Both the position numbers and the translations under genes were made by a program. Below are positions 47,064-58,065 of a stretch of 64,000 nucleotides of DNA, in pieces (the first letter of the stretch is position 1; each line of letters starts with the position of its first letter). Source of the DNA: Harpalus rubripes. Taxonomy: Eukaryota > Arthropoda > Insecta > Coleoptera > Carabidae. The stretch is from assembly GCA_963082715.1 (NCBI GenBank), contig OY720455.1, forward strand, positions 26,261,602 through 26,325,601, written 5' to 3'. The notes below the pieces were generated by a model, which worked only from the letters and a program-made list of their open reading frames with translations, was not told where the DNA came from and did no database searches.

Positions 47064-47435
47064 TTACTTTGAACTAGTGTATTTAGTTACAGCTTTTGTT
47101 CCTTCACTTACTGCGTGTTTTGCAAGTTCACCAGGTAACAACAAACGTACAGCTGTTTGTATTTCACGACTAGTAATTGTTGAACGTTTATTGTAGTGTG
47201 CTAAACGTGAAGCCTCGGCAGCAATACGTTCAAATATGTCATTTACAAAACTGTTCATAATACTCATCGCTTTACTAGAAATACCAGTATCTGGATGAAC
47301 TTGTTTTAAAACTTTGTAAATGTACATTGCGTAACTCTCCTTCCTACGGCGCTTCTTTTTCTTATCGTCCTTTGAAATATTCTTCTGGGCTTTACCAGCC
47401 TTCTTTGCTGCTTTGCCGCTTGCTTTAGGAGGCAT
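47064..47435 (-). CDS. H2B: Histone H2B, copy 3
   Basis: 123 residues, identical in protein to copies 2 and 4. Only about 83 bp of its upstream region remain before LINE B, so its TATA-like AATAAAAT and the CCAAT box are lost from this position. Confidence 0.97.
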   Translation of the reverse strand: MPPKASGKAAKKAGKAQKNISKDDKKKKRRRKESYAMYIYKVLKQVHPDTGISSKAMSIMNSFVNDIFERIAAEASRLAHYNKRSTITSREIQTAVRLLLPGELAKHAVSEGTKAVTKYTSSK

Positions 47436-47599
47436 TTTCACACAAGTATTACGTCACGTACAACACAATGCAACAAAGAAACACGGTCGACGAGTCGAGC
47501 ACAACTGACGCTGAAATTGATTGATTGATTGATTGATAAAAGTTTATTCTTTTATATAGTATACATGACTGTACAGTTGTTTACAAATTTATATATGGA

Positions 47600-47631
47600 T
47601 ACCGTTTTAGGACAACATATCCTCTTCGGTA
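47600..47631 (-). other. LINE B 3' hairpin
   Basis: Minus strand: outer TACCG/CGGTA, inner AGGA/TCCT, 7-nt loop, 32 nt in all, matching LINE C position for position with paired changes. Confidence 0.65.
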
Positions 47632-47774
47632 GACGTTACAAAACAATTTATATAGTATAAAAAAAACAAAAAAAAAACAAATAAGGAAAACAGTAACAAT
47701 TGATATTTACATAAATAAAAATATTTTAAAATTTTCATATGCATATTGGTGTGTTATATATGAGGTTTTATTTT

Positions 47775-50538
47775 TTACCTCATGGCTAGTGGTATATTTT
47801 CGAGGATTGCGCTTAGCGCAGGGGGAAGGTCGATACTAGCGTTCTGGAGAAGTGCTGCCGGGGGGTGGCGGTATTTATAGCGGGGGCGAAGGCGAAGTCT
47901 CGGGTGAGGGGTTTGCAGGATCTCAAGGCCGCATCTCTGGTCTCTCACGGTCCTCTCCACGTATTTACCCTGAAGATCCGCGATTCGAGTGGAGATAGGA
48001 ACGGCGTTGGTGACTTCGTAGAGCGCGGCGGATGGGTAGAACCAGGACAAGTCGTGGGCACGGCGCAGGAACCGTCGTTCCAATTGGATAATTGGCTGTA
48101 GCTGGTGGTCTCGTACTGATGAGTATGCGATCGCTCTGAAGTCTGCCACTGGACGAACAAAAGTCTTATAGGTGTGCATAAGCACACGGGTGGAGCAGCC
48201 TTGCATCTTTTGTCGTAGACATGCCATGAGCGATGTGCGCTGCCTCATGGTTGTGGCACATTTTCTGATATCCTCCTGCCAATTTAAAAATTGGTTGAGG
48301 ACGATGCCGAGGTATGTGGCGTTTTGCTGTGGATAAATACGTTCGCAGCTAACTAACAGGTTTGATATCCGTTCTGGGACGTAGGTTACGATGCCGAAAA
48401 TGAACCAGCTGGCTTTTGTTGGGGTTGGTTCTTATCCGCCATTTGTTCAACCATTCCTCGAGTGTGTGGTTGTGTTGTTGTAGCAGCTGAACGGCGTCCC
48501 ATGGATCGGCAGCGGCTGCCCAACATACTGTGTCGTCCGCAAACTGTTGGTGCTTGACCTTGTTGTTGGTTGGGTTGGGGATGTCACTGCTGTTTAGTAG
48601 AAAGAGCACAGGAGAAAGAACGCTGCCCTGCGGCAGTCCTGCCCGTAGCGGAAAGCTGTCCGACAGTGCGCCTTGGACTCTTATTTTTGCACTTCGATCC
48701 TCAATGTACGCAGCTATGGCCCGTATTAGTTGGTTCGGAATTTGTAGATTTCTTAACTTTTGGAGCAGTCCAGTGTGCCACACCTTGTCAAACGCTCGCT
48801 CAAGGTCTAAGAAGAGTGCGGCGGTCGACGTCTTGCTGTTCACGTTATTGGAGATGTCAGTGGTGAGCCGTAGTTGTGCATCCTGGACTGCATGCTTTCT
48901 CCTGAATCCGAATTGGGTTCGGGGTAGAAGTTGTCGCTCGTCGATTTCGGTCTGGATACAAGTAGCCAGCAGTGTTTCATATACCTTTCCAAGTGTATTA
49001 AGGAGAGAGATAGGACGGTATGAGGATGGATTTGAAGGATTCTTATAGGGTTTAGGGATCATTATAATATGTGCTGTTTTCCAATTGAAAGGATGGAAAC
49101 TTAGAAGGAAACAGGAGTTAATGATTAGGGTAAGGAATGTTATGGCTTTGGCGGGGAGGTTTTTAAGGGTTTGGAATGAAATACCGTCGCATCCGGGAGC
49201 CGATCGGCCTTTCTTCTTGGCGATGGCGGCGCTGACCTCTTCTTCGGTGAACCTTGGTTGGGGATCGTTCTCAACGGGAGCTGACAAAAACTGAGCTACC
49301 TCGATGTTAGTTTCCACTCTGAAATCTTCCGAGAAATCTGGGTGTGCGGGTTCCTGGTGTACTTCCTCCATTAGTCCTGCGAAGATGACGACTTTTTCTT
49401 CCGAGGTTGTCGCAGATGTAGTGGCAGTCTTCAGCGGATGGTTTTTGTTTATTGTTTGGCCGGTCAACCTTTTAAAAGATGACCAATACCGAGCTCCGTG
49501 TCTGGGATCTAGCTCTGAGCAGACTTTATTCCAAGTTCGCTGGCGGTGGACAGATACGGCTCGGCGAACCATGGCGCTCATCCTATTCCATTGCGTTTTT
49601 ACAGCGGGGTCATGTGTTCTGACAAACTCCCTGTATATTTTCCGCTTGTCCCGGATTAGCTGGACGATGTGTGATGGCAGAGCAGGTTTGTCTCGCCTTA
49701 CGGTTTTCAGCGGCGTTGTGACATCTTTTGCGGTCTGAATAGCTGTAGTAAGTGCAGCTACGGCTTCTTCTATATCGTCCGGCGTTTGGAGGGCTTCTGG
49801 TGCAACTGGGAGCGTGTCTTCTAATTGTAATTGGAAAGAGTCCCAGTCCGTGTTGTTGTGATCCTTCACAAGGCGGAAGCGCGGAGTAGGCTGGACCGGC
49901 TGGATGAATGGTGCTTCAACGAGCACCGGGAGATGGTCTGAGGCTACGCTGCAGCCGATTGTGGTGGCGTCTGCAAGATTGTGGAGCATGTTGTCTGTGG
50001 CCACGATGTGGTCTATTATGGAAGATCCAAGATTGTAGTTAATGAATGTTGGAGAGTCTCCAAATATCCTCTGAACAGGCAGCCGCATCAGCGCGTCGAC
50101 GAAGCGTAGTCCGTTGTTGTTGGTAGCTCGATCTCCGAAACTGGTGTGACGCGCATTAAAGTCGCCGATGATTATGGCTTGGCCCAGATTGCTGACGAAA
50201 GCAAACAGTTCTTTGGAAAGTACTTCACCTGGTCGGCAGTAGTAGCAAAGTACATGGACTTGGCCGATGGTTGAGTGGACTGTGCAGCCCACGACGTTTA
50301 AATCTTCAAAAGTTGCCGGAATGTCTAGTTGTTCGCTTTTTAGTGTGTTGCGTACTATTAGTGCGACGCCGCCCCAGCCGTCGGGATCGCAGTCCCGCCG
50401 GTATGTTGCGCAGCCTGGCATGGAGAACCTGCTAGTTATTTTGGTGCGGGTTTCGGTGACGCCTAGAATCGCGACGCTGTTGTTTTCCATTAAATGCTGT
50501 AGTAAGTTTTTCTTGAATGTGAGAGTTTTCACATTCAC
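47775..50538 (-). pseudogene. LINE B ORF2, one frameshift
   Basis: Endonuclease: AILGVTETRTK, IGDFNARHTSFG, SSIIDHIV, ASDHLPVLVE. RT: APGCDGIS, IPKPYKNPSNPSSYRPISLLN, TQFGFRRKHAV, LFLDLERAFDKVWHTGL, GLPQGSVLSPVLF, FADDTVCWA (FADD instead of YADD). A 1-nt shift near 48360 separates the thumb/C-part (ERIYPQQNATYLGIV on, ending 47775). The 5' end has no ATG: the frame is open from about 50585, and 50538 is GTG. Confidence 0.88.
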
Positions 50539-50610
50539 AGTGCAAATTTGTTGATTGTTGAATGTAAAAAAAATTACGACGCTGTTTTAGTTTGTGGCGA
50601 AGAACTGCAA

Positions 50611-52104
50611 CTAGTGTTGGTTGAGCGGAGCAGCAGCCATTGGTTGAAGGGGATGGCAGCCCACATGAACTCTTCCTCCTGCGTGACTGACAGTGAGACG
50701 CACGTTGAATAAAGCCGCTGCCAGCATGGAGATGTGTTTTTCGACACGCACCCACTGGTCCGGGCAGGCGTTTAGGACAGCGAGAGTAACGAGTCGGAGG
50801 ACATCATGTTTTGAGGCTGGAGAATCGGATGGATCACTGCTCGGTACATCTACTGTCTTTAGTAAGGCGGTATTGGCTGCGCTGGGCGGCGCTTTCGGAC
50901 GCTTGGGGCATTTGGAGCTGACGGACGCATGCCCTGTCTCTCCGCAGACTACACATTGAGCTGGTTTGTCGGTAAATTTGCATTCTTTGTAATTGTGGCC
51001 CCCGCCACAATAAGAACAGGCGATCTTGGTGCAGACTTCTTCCGGAGGGTGGTAATTCTGGCACTTCCCGCACTGGTAGATTTGTGGTGTTGGTGGATGT
51101 GACCTCTCTACTCTGTGTGGGTAGTTGGCAATCCAAATGCCTTCTGTGAGAAGATGATCCAGCGAATGTTGATCCGTGGTAAGGACGCGCACAAGGCGCG
51201 TGAACTGGTTTGTCCGCTTAGATTTAATACGCCAGATATCTTTGAAGCAAATCTTTTTGTATTGTAGTACTTGGCGTATCTCGTCTATGGTTACATCCTT
51301 GGAGACGCCGGTGATGACGCACGAGAAAGATGGTAGCCGGATTGGGTTGGATGAATTGGATGCGGGGCTTGTTGTTTTCGGAGGCTCAATAACAACATCT
51401 ATACCGATGATCATCTTGAGCTGTTCTAGCTTGGTTAAAAGCTGGCTGTCCGGGCTTTTTACTAACATTTTTCCATTTCGAGTCGGGATAGTGCAAAAAA
51501 TTTCTAAGTTTTTTATGCGGTTTATGTAAGGTAAAAATCCCTTAGGCGTTAACATGTGGCGCTCCAAGTTACATACATACGCAGTGTAAACTTGAAATCC
51601 TGGTTGGCGGGCCATGCTTGCTGGAGGTACCTGGCTCGTGACGAGTGTCTCTGCGACGGGTGCCGCGGCTGCGGGCGGTGCGGCGGTGGGCATCGAATCC
51701 GACGAGGTTTTTGCACGGGGTGGTGTAACTCTTGAAGGAGGCGCAGCAACTGAAGAAGGCGCAGCACTAGGTGGTGATGCTTGTTTTTCCCGCTTCTTCC
51801 TGCTTCTTCGTGGTTTTGGAGTTCTGGATCCCGACACAACGGAAGCGTAATCCGTGTCTTGTCCGGATTGGACCGGCGTTCTGGAGAGATGGTGGGGCGG
51901 TCTCTTTACAGACCGGCCATTGGAGCTGCACGAACTGTCACTATCACTTAGTTCAGATGTTTTGTTTAAGTACTTCAGTGTGTCATTCAGGTTTTTCAAC
52001 GTCTTCTGACGACGCCTTTTGTAGGAAGCTTGTTGGAACTCCATTTGCATGGGGTCGTTTGCGATAGTGCTGCGGTCCATGGTGATTGTAGAGTTGCGAC
52101 GCAA
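50611..52104 (-). CDS. LINE B ORF1 (gag-like)
   Basis: Open to 52104; the likely start is ATG at 52080 (MDRSTIANDPMQ). Coiled N-part, Ser-rich stretch, basic and Ala/Pro-rich linker, RNA-binding part (FSCVITGVSKDVTIDEIRQVL), zinc knuckles CGKCQNYHPPEEVC, CSYCGGGHNYKEC and CVVCGETGHASVSSKC, then a C-terminal helical part. No damage seen. Confidence 0.9.
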   Translation of the reverse strand: MRRNSTITMDRSTIANDPMQMEFQQASYKRRRQKTLKNLNDTLKYLNKTSELSDSDSSCSSNGRSVKRPPHHLSRTPVQSGQDTDYASVVSGSRTPKPRRSRKKREKQASPPSAAPSSVAAPPSRVTPPRAKTSSDSMPTAAPPAAAAPVAETLVTSQVPPASMARQPGFQVYTAYVCNLERHMLTPKGFLPYINRIKNLEIFCTIPTRNGKMLVKSPDSQLLTKLEQLKMIIGIDVVIEPPKTTSPASNSSNPIRLPSFSCVITGVSKDVTIDEIRQVLQYKKICFKDIWRIKSKRTNQFTRLVRVLTTDQHSLDHLLTEGIWIANYPHRVERSHPPTPQIYQCGKCQNYHPPEEVCTKIACSYCGGGHNYKECKFTDKPAQCVVCGETGHASVSSKCPKRPKAPPSAANTALLKTVDVPSSDPSDSPASKHDVLRLVTLAVLNACPDQWVRVEKHISMLAAALFNVRLTVSHAGGRVHVGCHPLQPMAAAPLNQH

Positions 52105-52106
52105 AC

Positions 52107-52284
52107 CAACCGTTGTACCCTTGTGAAGAGGGCCCGATAGTGACTCCCGGAGGTTGCACTATCCCTGAGACCAACGGCTAGTAAACAAGACTTGTGTTTA
52201 GGGCGACGTGCCAACCGTTGCACCCTTGTGTAGAGGGCCCGATAGCGACTCCCGGAGGTTGCGCTATCCCTGTTATCAACGGTT
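52107..52284 (-). repeat. LINE B tandem 5' structured blocks
   Basis: Two copies (52107-52179 and 52212-52284, period 105 bp). Each has an outer stem (CCGTTG/CAACGG), hairpin 1 (GATAGTG/CACTATC in one, GATAGCG/CGCTATC in the other) and hairpin 2 (CCCT/AGGG). The base changes between copies preserve pairing, evidence that the RNA fold matters. Confidence 0.75.
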
Positions 52285-52384
52285 AACAACGAAGATTGCT
52301 AGTGAATTGCTGACTCAAGAGTGCAGGTATAACACAGCGGGTGTTCGAACTGTTCGAATGTGCAGAGCGAACCAATATGCGTTA

Positions 52385-52864
52385 TAATGTGAACAGACAA
52401 AATATTATTATTTCTTATGTGTATGTATTATAATATATATTTTGTTTTATGGTGGTTCGCAGACAAATCTATGCAATTTAGAATACGAATGATATATTGT
52501 TATACTGAAGCAGTGCTCGTTTCTGAGAACGATGAAAAAATTATGATAAGTACCGACTGTGTGTCACCACTATATCATAATCCACATACTGTGTGTGTGT
52601 TGGCGTTGTTCGTGTTTAAGTGCGGCACCATTAGGTTAACATATTGATTTTGTATTCGCATAGTGGTATGAATAAAACATTTATTGTATACCAAAAATAT
52701 CACGTATGTAACTTAATTAATATTGTTGGTATTATTTATTAAAACTTGTCAGTATTATATATGGGTATATTATGTTTTTATTATTTTTATTTCGACAATG
52801 TTTTAATAAAAATTTGAAGTTCCACATATCGTGAATTATTATTTTTGCGTATATTTTTTATAGA
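52385..52864 (+). other. ITS1: rDNA ITS1 (3' part)
   Basis: AT-rich, not found in the other histone units, directly upstream of 5.8S; identified by position. The left limit is the approximate 5' end of LINE B; no 18S seen. Confidence 0.65.
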
Positions 52865-53022
52865 TCACCCTGAACAGTGGATCACTTGGTTCGCAGATCG
52901 ATGAAGAACGCAGCTAATTGCGCGTCAACTTGTGAACTGCAGGACACATGAACATTGATATTTCGAACGCACATTGCGGTCTTGGGATACTATTTCCAGA
53001 CCACACCTGACTGAGGGTCGTG
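52865..53022 (+). rRNA. 5.8S rRNA: 5.8S rRNA
   Basis: About 158 nt with the conserved core GATGAAGAACGCAGC, AATTGCGCGTC, TGTGAACTGCAGGACAC and ATTTCGAACGCACATTGC. The 3' half has substitutions but the CTGAGGGTCGTG end is normal. Isolated from 18S, so it is unlikely to be transcribed as part of a normal pre-rRNA. Confidence 0.93.
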
Positions 53023-53753
53023 TTCTATATTTGAACAAGACTGATTGTGTTTGCTCACAATCGATTTTGGAGTTATCAGTTCTTTCATTTTTGTTAAGAA
53101 TTGTACTCTTAAATATGTTACAAGTGTTATTGGTAAAGTATGTATCACAAACCATATACAATTAATTTTGTTTTATGTGTGTATATATTTACTGAACCAT
53201 ACACGAAGTATATATTAATAATGAATAAATCTAATGTGTATATAATTTTTGGTGTTTGTTGTTTATACAGAAATCGTTTCTTTCGTTTAACACACACATT
53301 AAAAATGGGATATATATTTATTATATTATAAAATACACACATTTTGGATGGATCCGAGACTTGTTGATTTTTATATCAACCTGTTGTTGAAGGTGAAAGA
53401 CATTATTAAAATAATGTGTGTTATTAAAATATCCCAATTTATATATGTATAAATATGTATGTGGAAAGAGTTTGCGATATTATGTATTTCACATTCACAC
53501 ACAATTATTATTTGGTATTATTGTATATAGATTTATTCATAATAAAATGACTAAATATAGATGTATATTATTTTTATAAATCGTACATATTATATATGTA
53601 TATATTATTGAATATCCTATTGGTTTTATAATTTTGTTGGTATTAGGATTTTAATATATATATAATTTTTTTTAATATTTACTATGTATGTGTATAATAA
53701 TATTAATAATTTTATATTTACATCTAAAAGTCATTTTAAAATTTATTAATTTA
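53023..53753 (+). other. ITS2: rDNA ITS2
   Basis: AT-rich spacer between 5.8S and 28S, identified by position. No gene. Confidence 0.8.
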
Positions 53754-53914
53754 TGCGACCTCAGGTTAGGTGAGATTACCCGCTAAATTTAAGCATATTA
53801 TTAAGCGGAGGAAAAGAAACTAACTAGGATTCCCTTAGTAGCGGCGAGCGAACAGGGATAAGCCCAGCACTGAAGCCCACGGTCGGAAACGGTCGTCGGG
53901 CAATGTAGTGTAAA

Positions 53915-53943
<29 letters not shown>
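53754..53943 (+). pseudogene. 28S rRNA: 28S rRNA 5' fragment joined to its R2-site region
   Basis: Starts GCGACCTCAGGTTAGG; has TTTAAGCATATTATTAAGC, GGAGGAAAAGAAACTAAC and TTAGTAGCGGCGAGCGAA, the 28S 5' end. At about 53910 it jumps to GGGTAAACGGCGGGAGTAAC then TATGACTCTCTT, which lies deep inside 28S at the target of R2 elements. Most of 28S is missing, and the sequence leaves 28S at that point. Confidence 0.9.
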
Positions 53944-53947
<4 letters not shown>

Positions 53948-53990
53948 TGCGCAGTGGCGATATCGTAACCGATGGGTGGTTACGTGCACT
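53944..53990 (+). ncRNA. U4 snRNA-like 5' fragment
   Basis: CTTTGCGCAGTGGCGATATC followed by GTAACCGATG resembles the U4 snRNA 5' end, the stem II/5' stem-loop region; the match fades after about 35-45 nt. Joined directly to the 28S R2-site sequence over a shared CTTT. No snRNA promoter is present, so this is a fragment. Confidence 0.55.
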
Positions 53991-55870
53991 TGTTATTTTG
54001 TTATATTTATTAGAAGACCATATTCGTATAATTCATATATTTAATGATATATATGAGTAGAGTAAGAAAATGTGACCATGTTACATCGTTTATTTGAAAT
54101 TATGTAAATAAATAAATATATTTTAGCAATATTATATATGAATACATTTCAAAAATATATCAACAAATTAATATGTATAACAATAATAAACAATATATAT
54201 TGCAATAAAGTAAAAATTTAGTAAAAATATTGGTACCATAGGTAGTATGACTGAATATTATATAGTTGTATATGTTTGTTGTACTTTTATATTGTTATTA
54301 TGCTAAATTCCTATAGAAACAATAAGTCATTGTTATTATTATTAAACAATAATAAATAATATTATAAATTTGATATGTTAATAATATAAGAATTATTTTT
54401 ATTATAAAATAATACTGGCATATACATAAGAAACATACATCGATAATATGTTGATTAAAAGAAATTATTATTAATGTTAATTAATATCTGTATTGTATAT
54501 ACAGGATGTAAAGAAATAAGTGTAACACATTTTTATAAAGAACATGAAGCAGTAGTCAAAATAAGTTGAAAAGTTTTATACGATTGTTATATTTTAATTT
54601 GGCGGGGTCCTTCATTCTACCTGTTGTCAATAGATGGAAGCCGCTGTCCCAAATGAATAACCGGCGAAAGCTACAACAGTTGTTTATGATCAGTGGTAAT
54701 AACAATAATGACAGGAAAAAAATGTTCCTTGTTGCGAATAGATACTCAGCGTGGTCTGCGACGTGAGTGAACATTTTACGAATTATTTACATTGTGTATG
54801 TATAAATTTTTTAATAAACTATTTTGTAAATTAACGGATTTAACACAATATGTGCCCAAAAAGTGACTGTTTCATTCATTTTGTATAACAAGTGAAGACG
54901 AACTGACACAGATAGTGAATTAATAAATTGTTTTTAGGCTATGCAAATAAATAGACTATAAAAATATAATAAAATTTAATATGAAACATTTGTCTCAACA
55001 ACATTTTTCTCAAATTGTGATTGAGAGGACAAAGGGTACGTAATACGTAACAAGGGGACACACCCTACTCGTCTTAAAAATGATGACTTGAAAGACTATG
55101 ATGAAATGACAATACCCAGGAACGAAGTTACGAATACAGCATTTGGCAGCTACGAGAAATATTCACAATCATCCCTAGCAACGCAGCCCCTATCACCAAA
55201 TTAGATATAAGTAATTGGAACGAAAAACCATCAAATTCTTTTAAGTAATACGTAACTAGAACCCTGTTAACAACTGCTAATGAAGTACGTTACAATGTGA
55301 GGTTAAGAAGTCTGATATGAGATTATTATTTATAATAAATATACGGTATGTAGGTATTATTTTATTACATAATATACATTTATATTTATTTTACTGTAGT
55401 TACTTATATATTAATTAATATTTATTAGAGGAAAGTTGCAAATACAAAACTTGTTCAGGTTTTAAAATTAACGCTAAGTAAGAGAATTTACAATTTCAGA
55501 GGGCTATGGACCTAGTTTAGTCATTCTTCTGTCCTATTTGTATAATGGATAATATGCTATAAATTGCGGAATTTACGATTAATTTTAGTCCTATATGTTG
55601 TTTTTCTGAACAAGTTTTGTATTTAAAATGTATCTCTAATATTACTTAATAGGTAATATAATATTGTTTATGTTATAAATTGAAGTATGACAATGACAAA
55701 ATGGTCACTATATATTTGTTCCAAAAAATATTTAATATTGTCATATATAAACAAAAATACTAAAATTTGAAAATATATAAATAATAATAGTTTTTTTATA
55801 TTTGATATTTATATATAAAATTAGGAAATTATGTTACGGAATCAGATAGGATTGAGCATACATAAATGAG
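53991..55870. other. Inverted H2A-H1 spacer, unit 5
   Basis: From about 54050 it is the reverse complement of 12984-14825; the break falls about 310 bp upstream of where H1 would start, and H1 is absent. Includes the MITE-like block (55423-55644) and the 72-codon conserved block (54556-54774). Confidence 0.82.
55423..55644. mobile_element. MITE-like element, spacer copy 3 (inverted)
   Basis: 222 bp, same inverted termini as the other two. Confidence 0.5.
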
Positions 55871-55916
55871 ATTAAAATTCTTTTTTGTATAATAATTTGT
55901 GGCCCTAAAAAGGGCC
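55871..55916 (-). terminator. H2A-3 stem-loop and downstream element
   Basis: Minus-strand GGCCCTTTTTAGGGCC (55901-55916), AAAAAAGAATTTTAAT. Confidence 0.92.
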
Positions 55917-55947
55917 GTTGTTTGTATTTGTTGTTAATAACAACACT

Positions 55948-56322
55948 TTATGTTGATTTTTCAGTCTTCTTGGGCAGCAATACGGCCTGAATATTAGGCA
56001 GTACACCACCTTGTGCGATGGTAACACCAGATAATAATTTGTTTAATTCCTCATCGTTACGGATTGCCAATTGTAAGTGTCGTGGAATAATTCTTGTTTT
56101 CTTATTATCACGTGCAGCATTTCCAGCAAGCTCAAGTACTTCAGCAGCTAAATATTCCATAACGGCTGCTAAATAAACTGGGGCACCAGCACCAACACGT
56201 TCTGCGTAATTACCTTTACGCAATAATCTATGGATACGACCGACTGGAAATTGTAAACCGGCACGATTGGAACGACTCTTTGCCTTTCCCTTAACTTTAC
56301 CACCTTTGCCGCGACCAGACAT
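55948..56322 (-). CDS. H2A: Histone H2A, copy 3, canonical
   Basis: 124 residues, the only undamaged canonical H2A in the window: AGLQFPVGRIHRLLRKGNYA, acidic patch EVLELAG..NDEEL, C-terminal QGGVLPNIQAVLLPKK. The first gene after the inversion junction. Confidence 0.98.
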   Translation of the reverse strand: MSGRGKGGKVKGKAKSRSNRAGLQFPVGRIHRLLRKGNYAERVGAGAPVYLAAVMEYLAAEVLELAGNAARDNKKTRIIPRHLQLAIRNDEELNKLLSGVTIAQGGVLPNIQAVLLPKKTEKST

Positions 56323-56665
56323 AATGTAAAATTATTGTATTTAACGTAACACAACGCAACAACAGAACTAACTGTAAGTAGTAGATAGGTAGAATGACCA
56401 AAAATTTTCATGTGTACGGTCTTTTATGCTCTTTGCTCTTTGTATTATGTATGTTTAAGTAGAACAAACCAATAGGAGAGCAGTACGATCATGTTCTGCG
56501 CATACAGTGTGCAGTCCTATTCTCAACATGGGGAGCTCGGCAGCAATCGGTACGAGCTCGTCAATAAAATGAAGCTCAAAATAATTTCAGCGTCAGTTGT
56601 GCTCGACTCGTCGACCGTATTTCTTTGTTGCATTGTGTTGTACGTGACGTAATACTTGTGTGAAA
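56323..56665. promoter_or_regulatory. Divergent H2A/H2B promoter, unit 5
   Basis: Complete: CTTTTATG (TATA for H2A on minus), CCAATAGG, AATAAAAT (56563-56570) toward H2B. LINE B in unit 4 is joined at the position equal to about 56583, 20 bp past that TATA. Confidence 0.7.
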
Positions 56666-57037
56666 ATGCCTCCTAAAGCAAGCGGCAAAGCAGCAAAGAA
56701 GGCTGGTAAAGCCCAGAAGAATATTTCAAAGGACGATAAGAAAAAGAAGCGCCGTAGGAAGGAGAGTTACGCAATGTACATTTACAAAGTTTTAAAACAA
56801 GTTCATCCAGATACTGGTATTTCTAGTAAAGCGATGAGTATTATGAACAGTTTTGTAAATGACATATTTGAACGTATTGCGGCCGAGGCTTCACGTTTAG
56901 CACACTACAATAAACGTTCAACAATTACTAGTCGTGAAATACAAACAGCTGTACGTTTGTTGTTACCTGGTGAACTTGCAAAACACGCAGTAAGTGAAGG
57001 AACAAAAGCTGTAACTAAATACACTAGTTCAAAGTAA
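56666..57037 (+). CDS. H2B: Histone H2B, copy 4
   Basis: 123 residues from ATG at 56666; identical in protein to copies 2 and 3, with full promoter and stem-loop. Confidence 0.98.
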   Translation: MPPKASGKAAKKAGKAQKNISKDDKKKKRRRKESYAMYIYKVLKQVHPDTGISSKAMSIMNSFVNDIFERIAAEASRLAHYNKRSTITSREIQTAVRLLLPGELAKHAVSEGTKAVTKYTSSK

Positions 57038-57080
57038 GTAAATAAATGGTTCTGCTAACATTTATTTACATATAAAAATC

Positions 57081-57126
57081 GGCTCTTTTCAGAGCCACAA
57101 ATAATAATACAAAAAAGAATTTTTTT
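57081..57126 (+). terminator. H2B-4 stem-loop and downstream element
   Basis: GGCTCTTTTCAGAGCC (57081-57096), AAAAAAGAATTTTTTT. Confidence 0.92.
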
Positions 57127-58065
57127 CTTCATTTATGCTATACAATAATAAATCGTTACTTTACGAACTAATAAATATAATCCTAAAATTCTTATTCCTT
57201 ATAACCGTGAATGAATCCTTAATCCTACTTTATTCGTAAAATAAAGACATATATGAACATACCAAATATATTATTATAAAAAATAGATATCTATATTAAT
57301 TTATCCCTTTATACTAAAATATTATATTATAATAAGAAATGTTTTCTTTTTCTATATTAATGCAGGTAGGTATAAATATAGTATTTTTACGTATTATCAT
57401 TACTTTATGTTCAGAGAGTACTTATTGAATTTGATAAATTTTTAACTTTATAATATACACAATTTGTGTTATGTTGTGATGTACCTTCATTTGAATAAAT
57501 ATAAATTAATACAAAAGAACTAGGCATGTTTTAGCCAGTCAAATAATTGTTTACAAATAACTATGAACAGAAGCGCTCGGTTTTATACACGATATTAATT
57601 TTATTAAACCAAATATGTGAATGACGTTTAACAAATAAAGTACCTAACCTCACTGTTTTAATATTTATCAATAAGTAATTAATTTGATGTAGGTTAGGTA
57701 TCTACGTAGTAAACGTTTTGTATCATTATATTACATTTCAAAATTAGATTCCAAAAATGTGAAGAACGCAGTACACAAAATATCTCACAGAGGCCACTAC
57801 TAGTTACATTGAAAAGAGAAAAAAATACGATATTTCTATTAAAAGCATCTCAACAAATTATTATGGTTTTTTTTTCTTTATACAATTAAAAATTATTATT
57901 TATATCAGCTGGCTTACAAAATCTAAACATAAGGTAGGTATACTATATATAAAAAATAATTTACCAAATTAATTATAAACTTTAGTGGAATCAAATATAA
58001 TATATTAAATTCATGTAAAATAAAATTGCATGCAATACTCTGCGATCATATAATAATACCTAAAG
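57127..58065. other. H2B-H4 spacer, unit 5
   Basis: Reverse complement of 28389-29326; no gene. Confidence 0.8.

Larger units (their letters stand above)
47519..52380 (-). mobile_element. LINE B at the H2B promoter
   Basis: Jockey-type element, same sense as H2B-3. The 3' end has a (TCAA)n tail (GATTGATT repeats on plus, 47519-47536) joined to the H2B 5' region at CTGAAATT. It carries ORF1, ORF2, two tandem structured 5' blocks and a leader like that of A1 (CGCTCTGC, GAACAGTTCGAA, ACCCGCTG, GTTATACCTGC). The 5' end abuts rDNA ITS1, not the H2A side, so no target duplication is visible; the 5' boundary is approximate. Confidence 0.88.

Noticed and set aside
52107..52284. HDV-like self-cleaving ribozyme in the LINE B leader
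   Set aside because: A 7-bp P1-like stem and a P4-like hairpin can be drawn, but the stretch left for P3 and its loop is too short and the fold is better explained as three simple stems. Kept only as a structured block.
47519..52380. LINE B as an ITS1- or rDNA-specific element
   Set aside because: Its 3' end is joined to the H2B promoter and only the 5' end touches ITS1; one junction created by a rearrangement is not evidence of rDNA targeting.
53900..53945. R2 retrotransposon insertion
   Set aside because: The target sequence is present but no R2 coding sequence follows; the next bases resemble U4 snRNA.
53944..53990. Functional U4 snRNA gene
   Set aside because: Only a 5' fragment, preceded by 28S sequence rather than an snRNA promoter, with no Sm site recognised.
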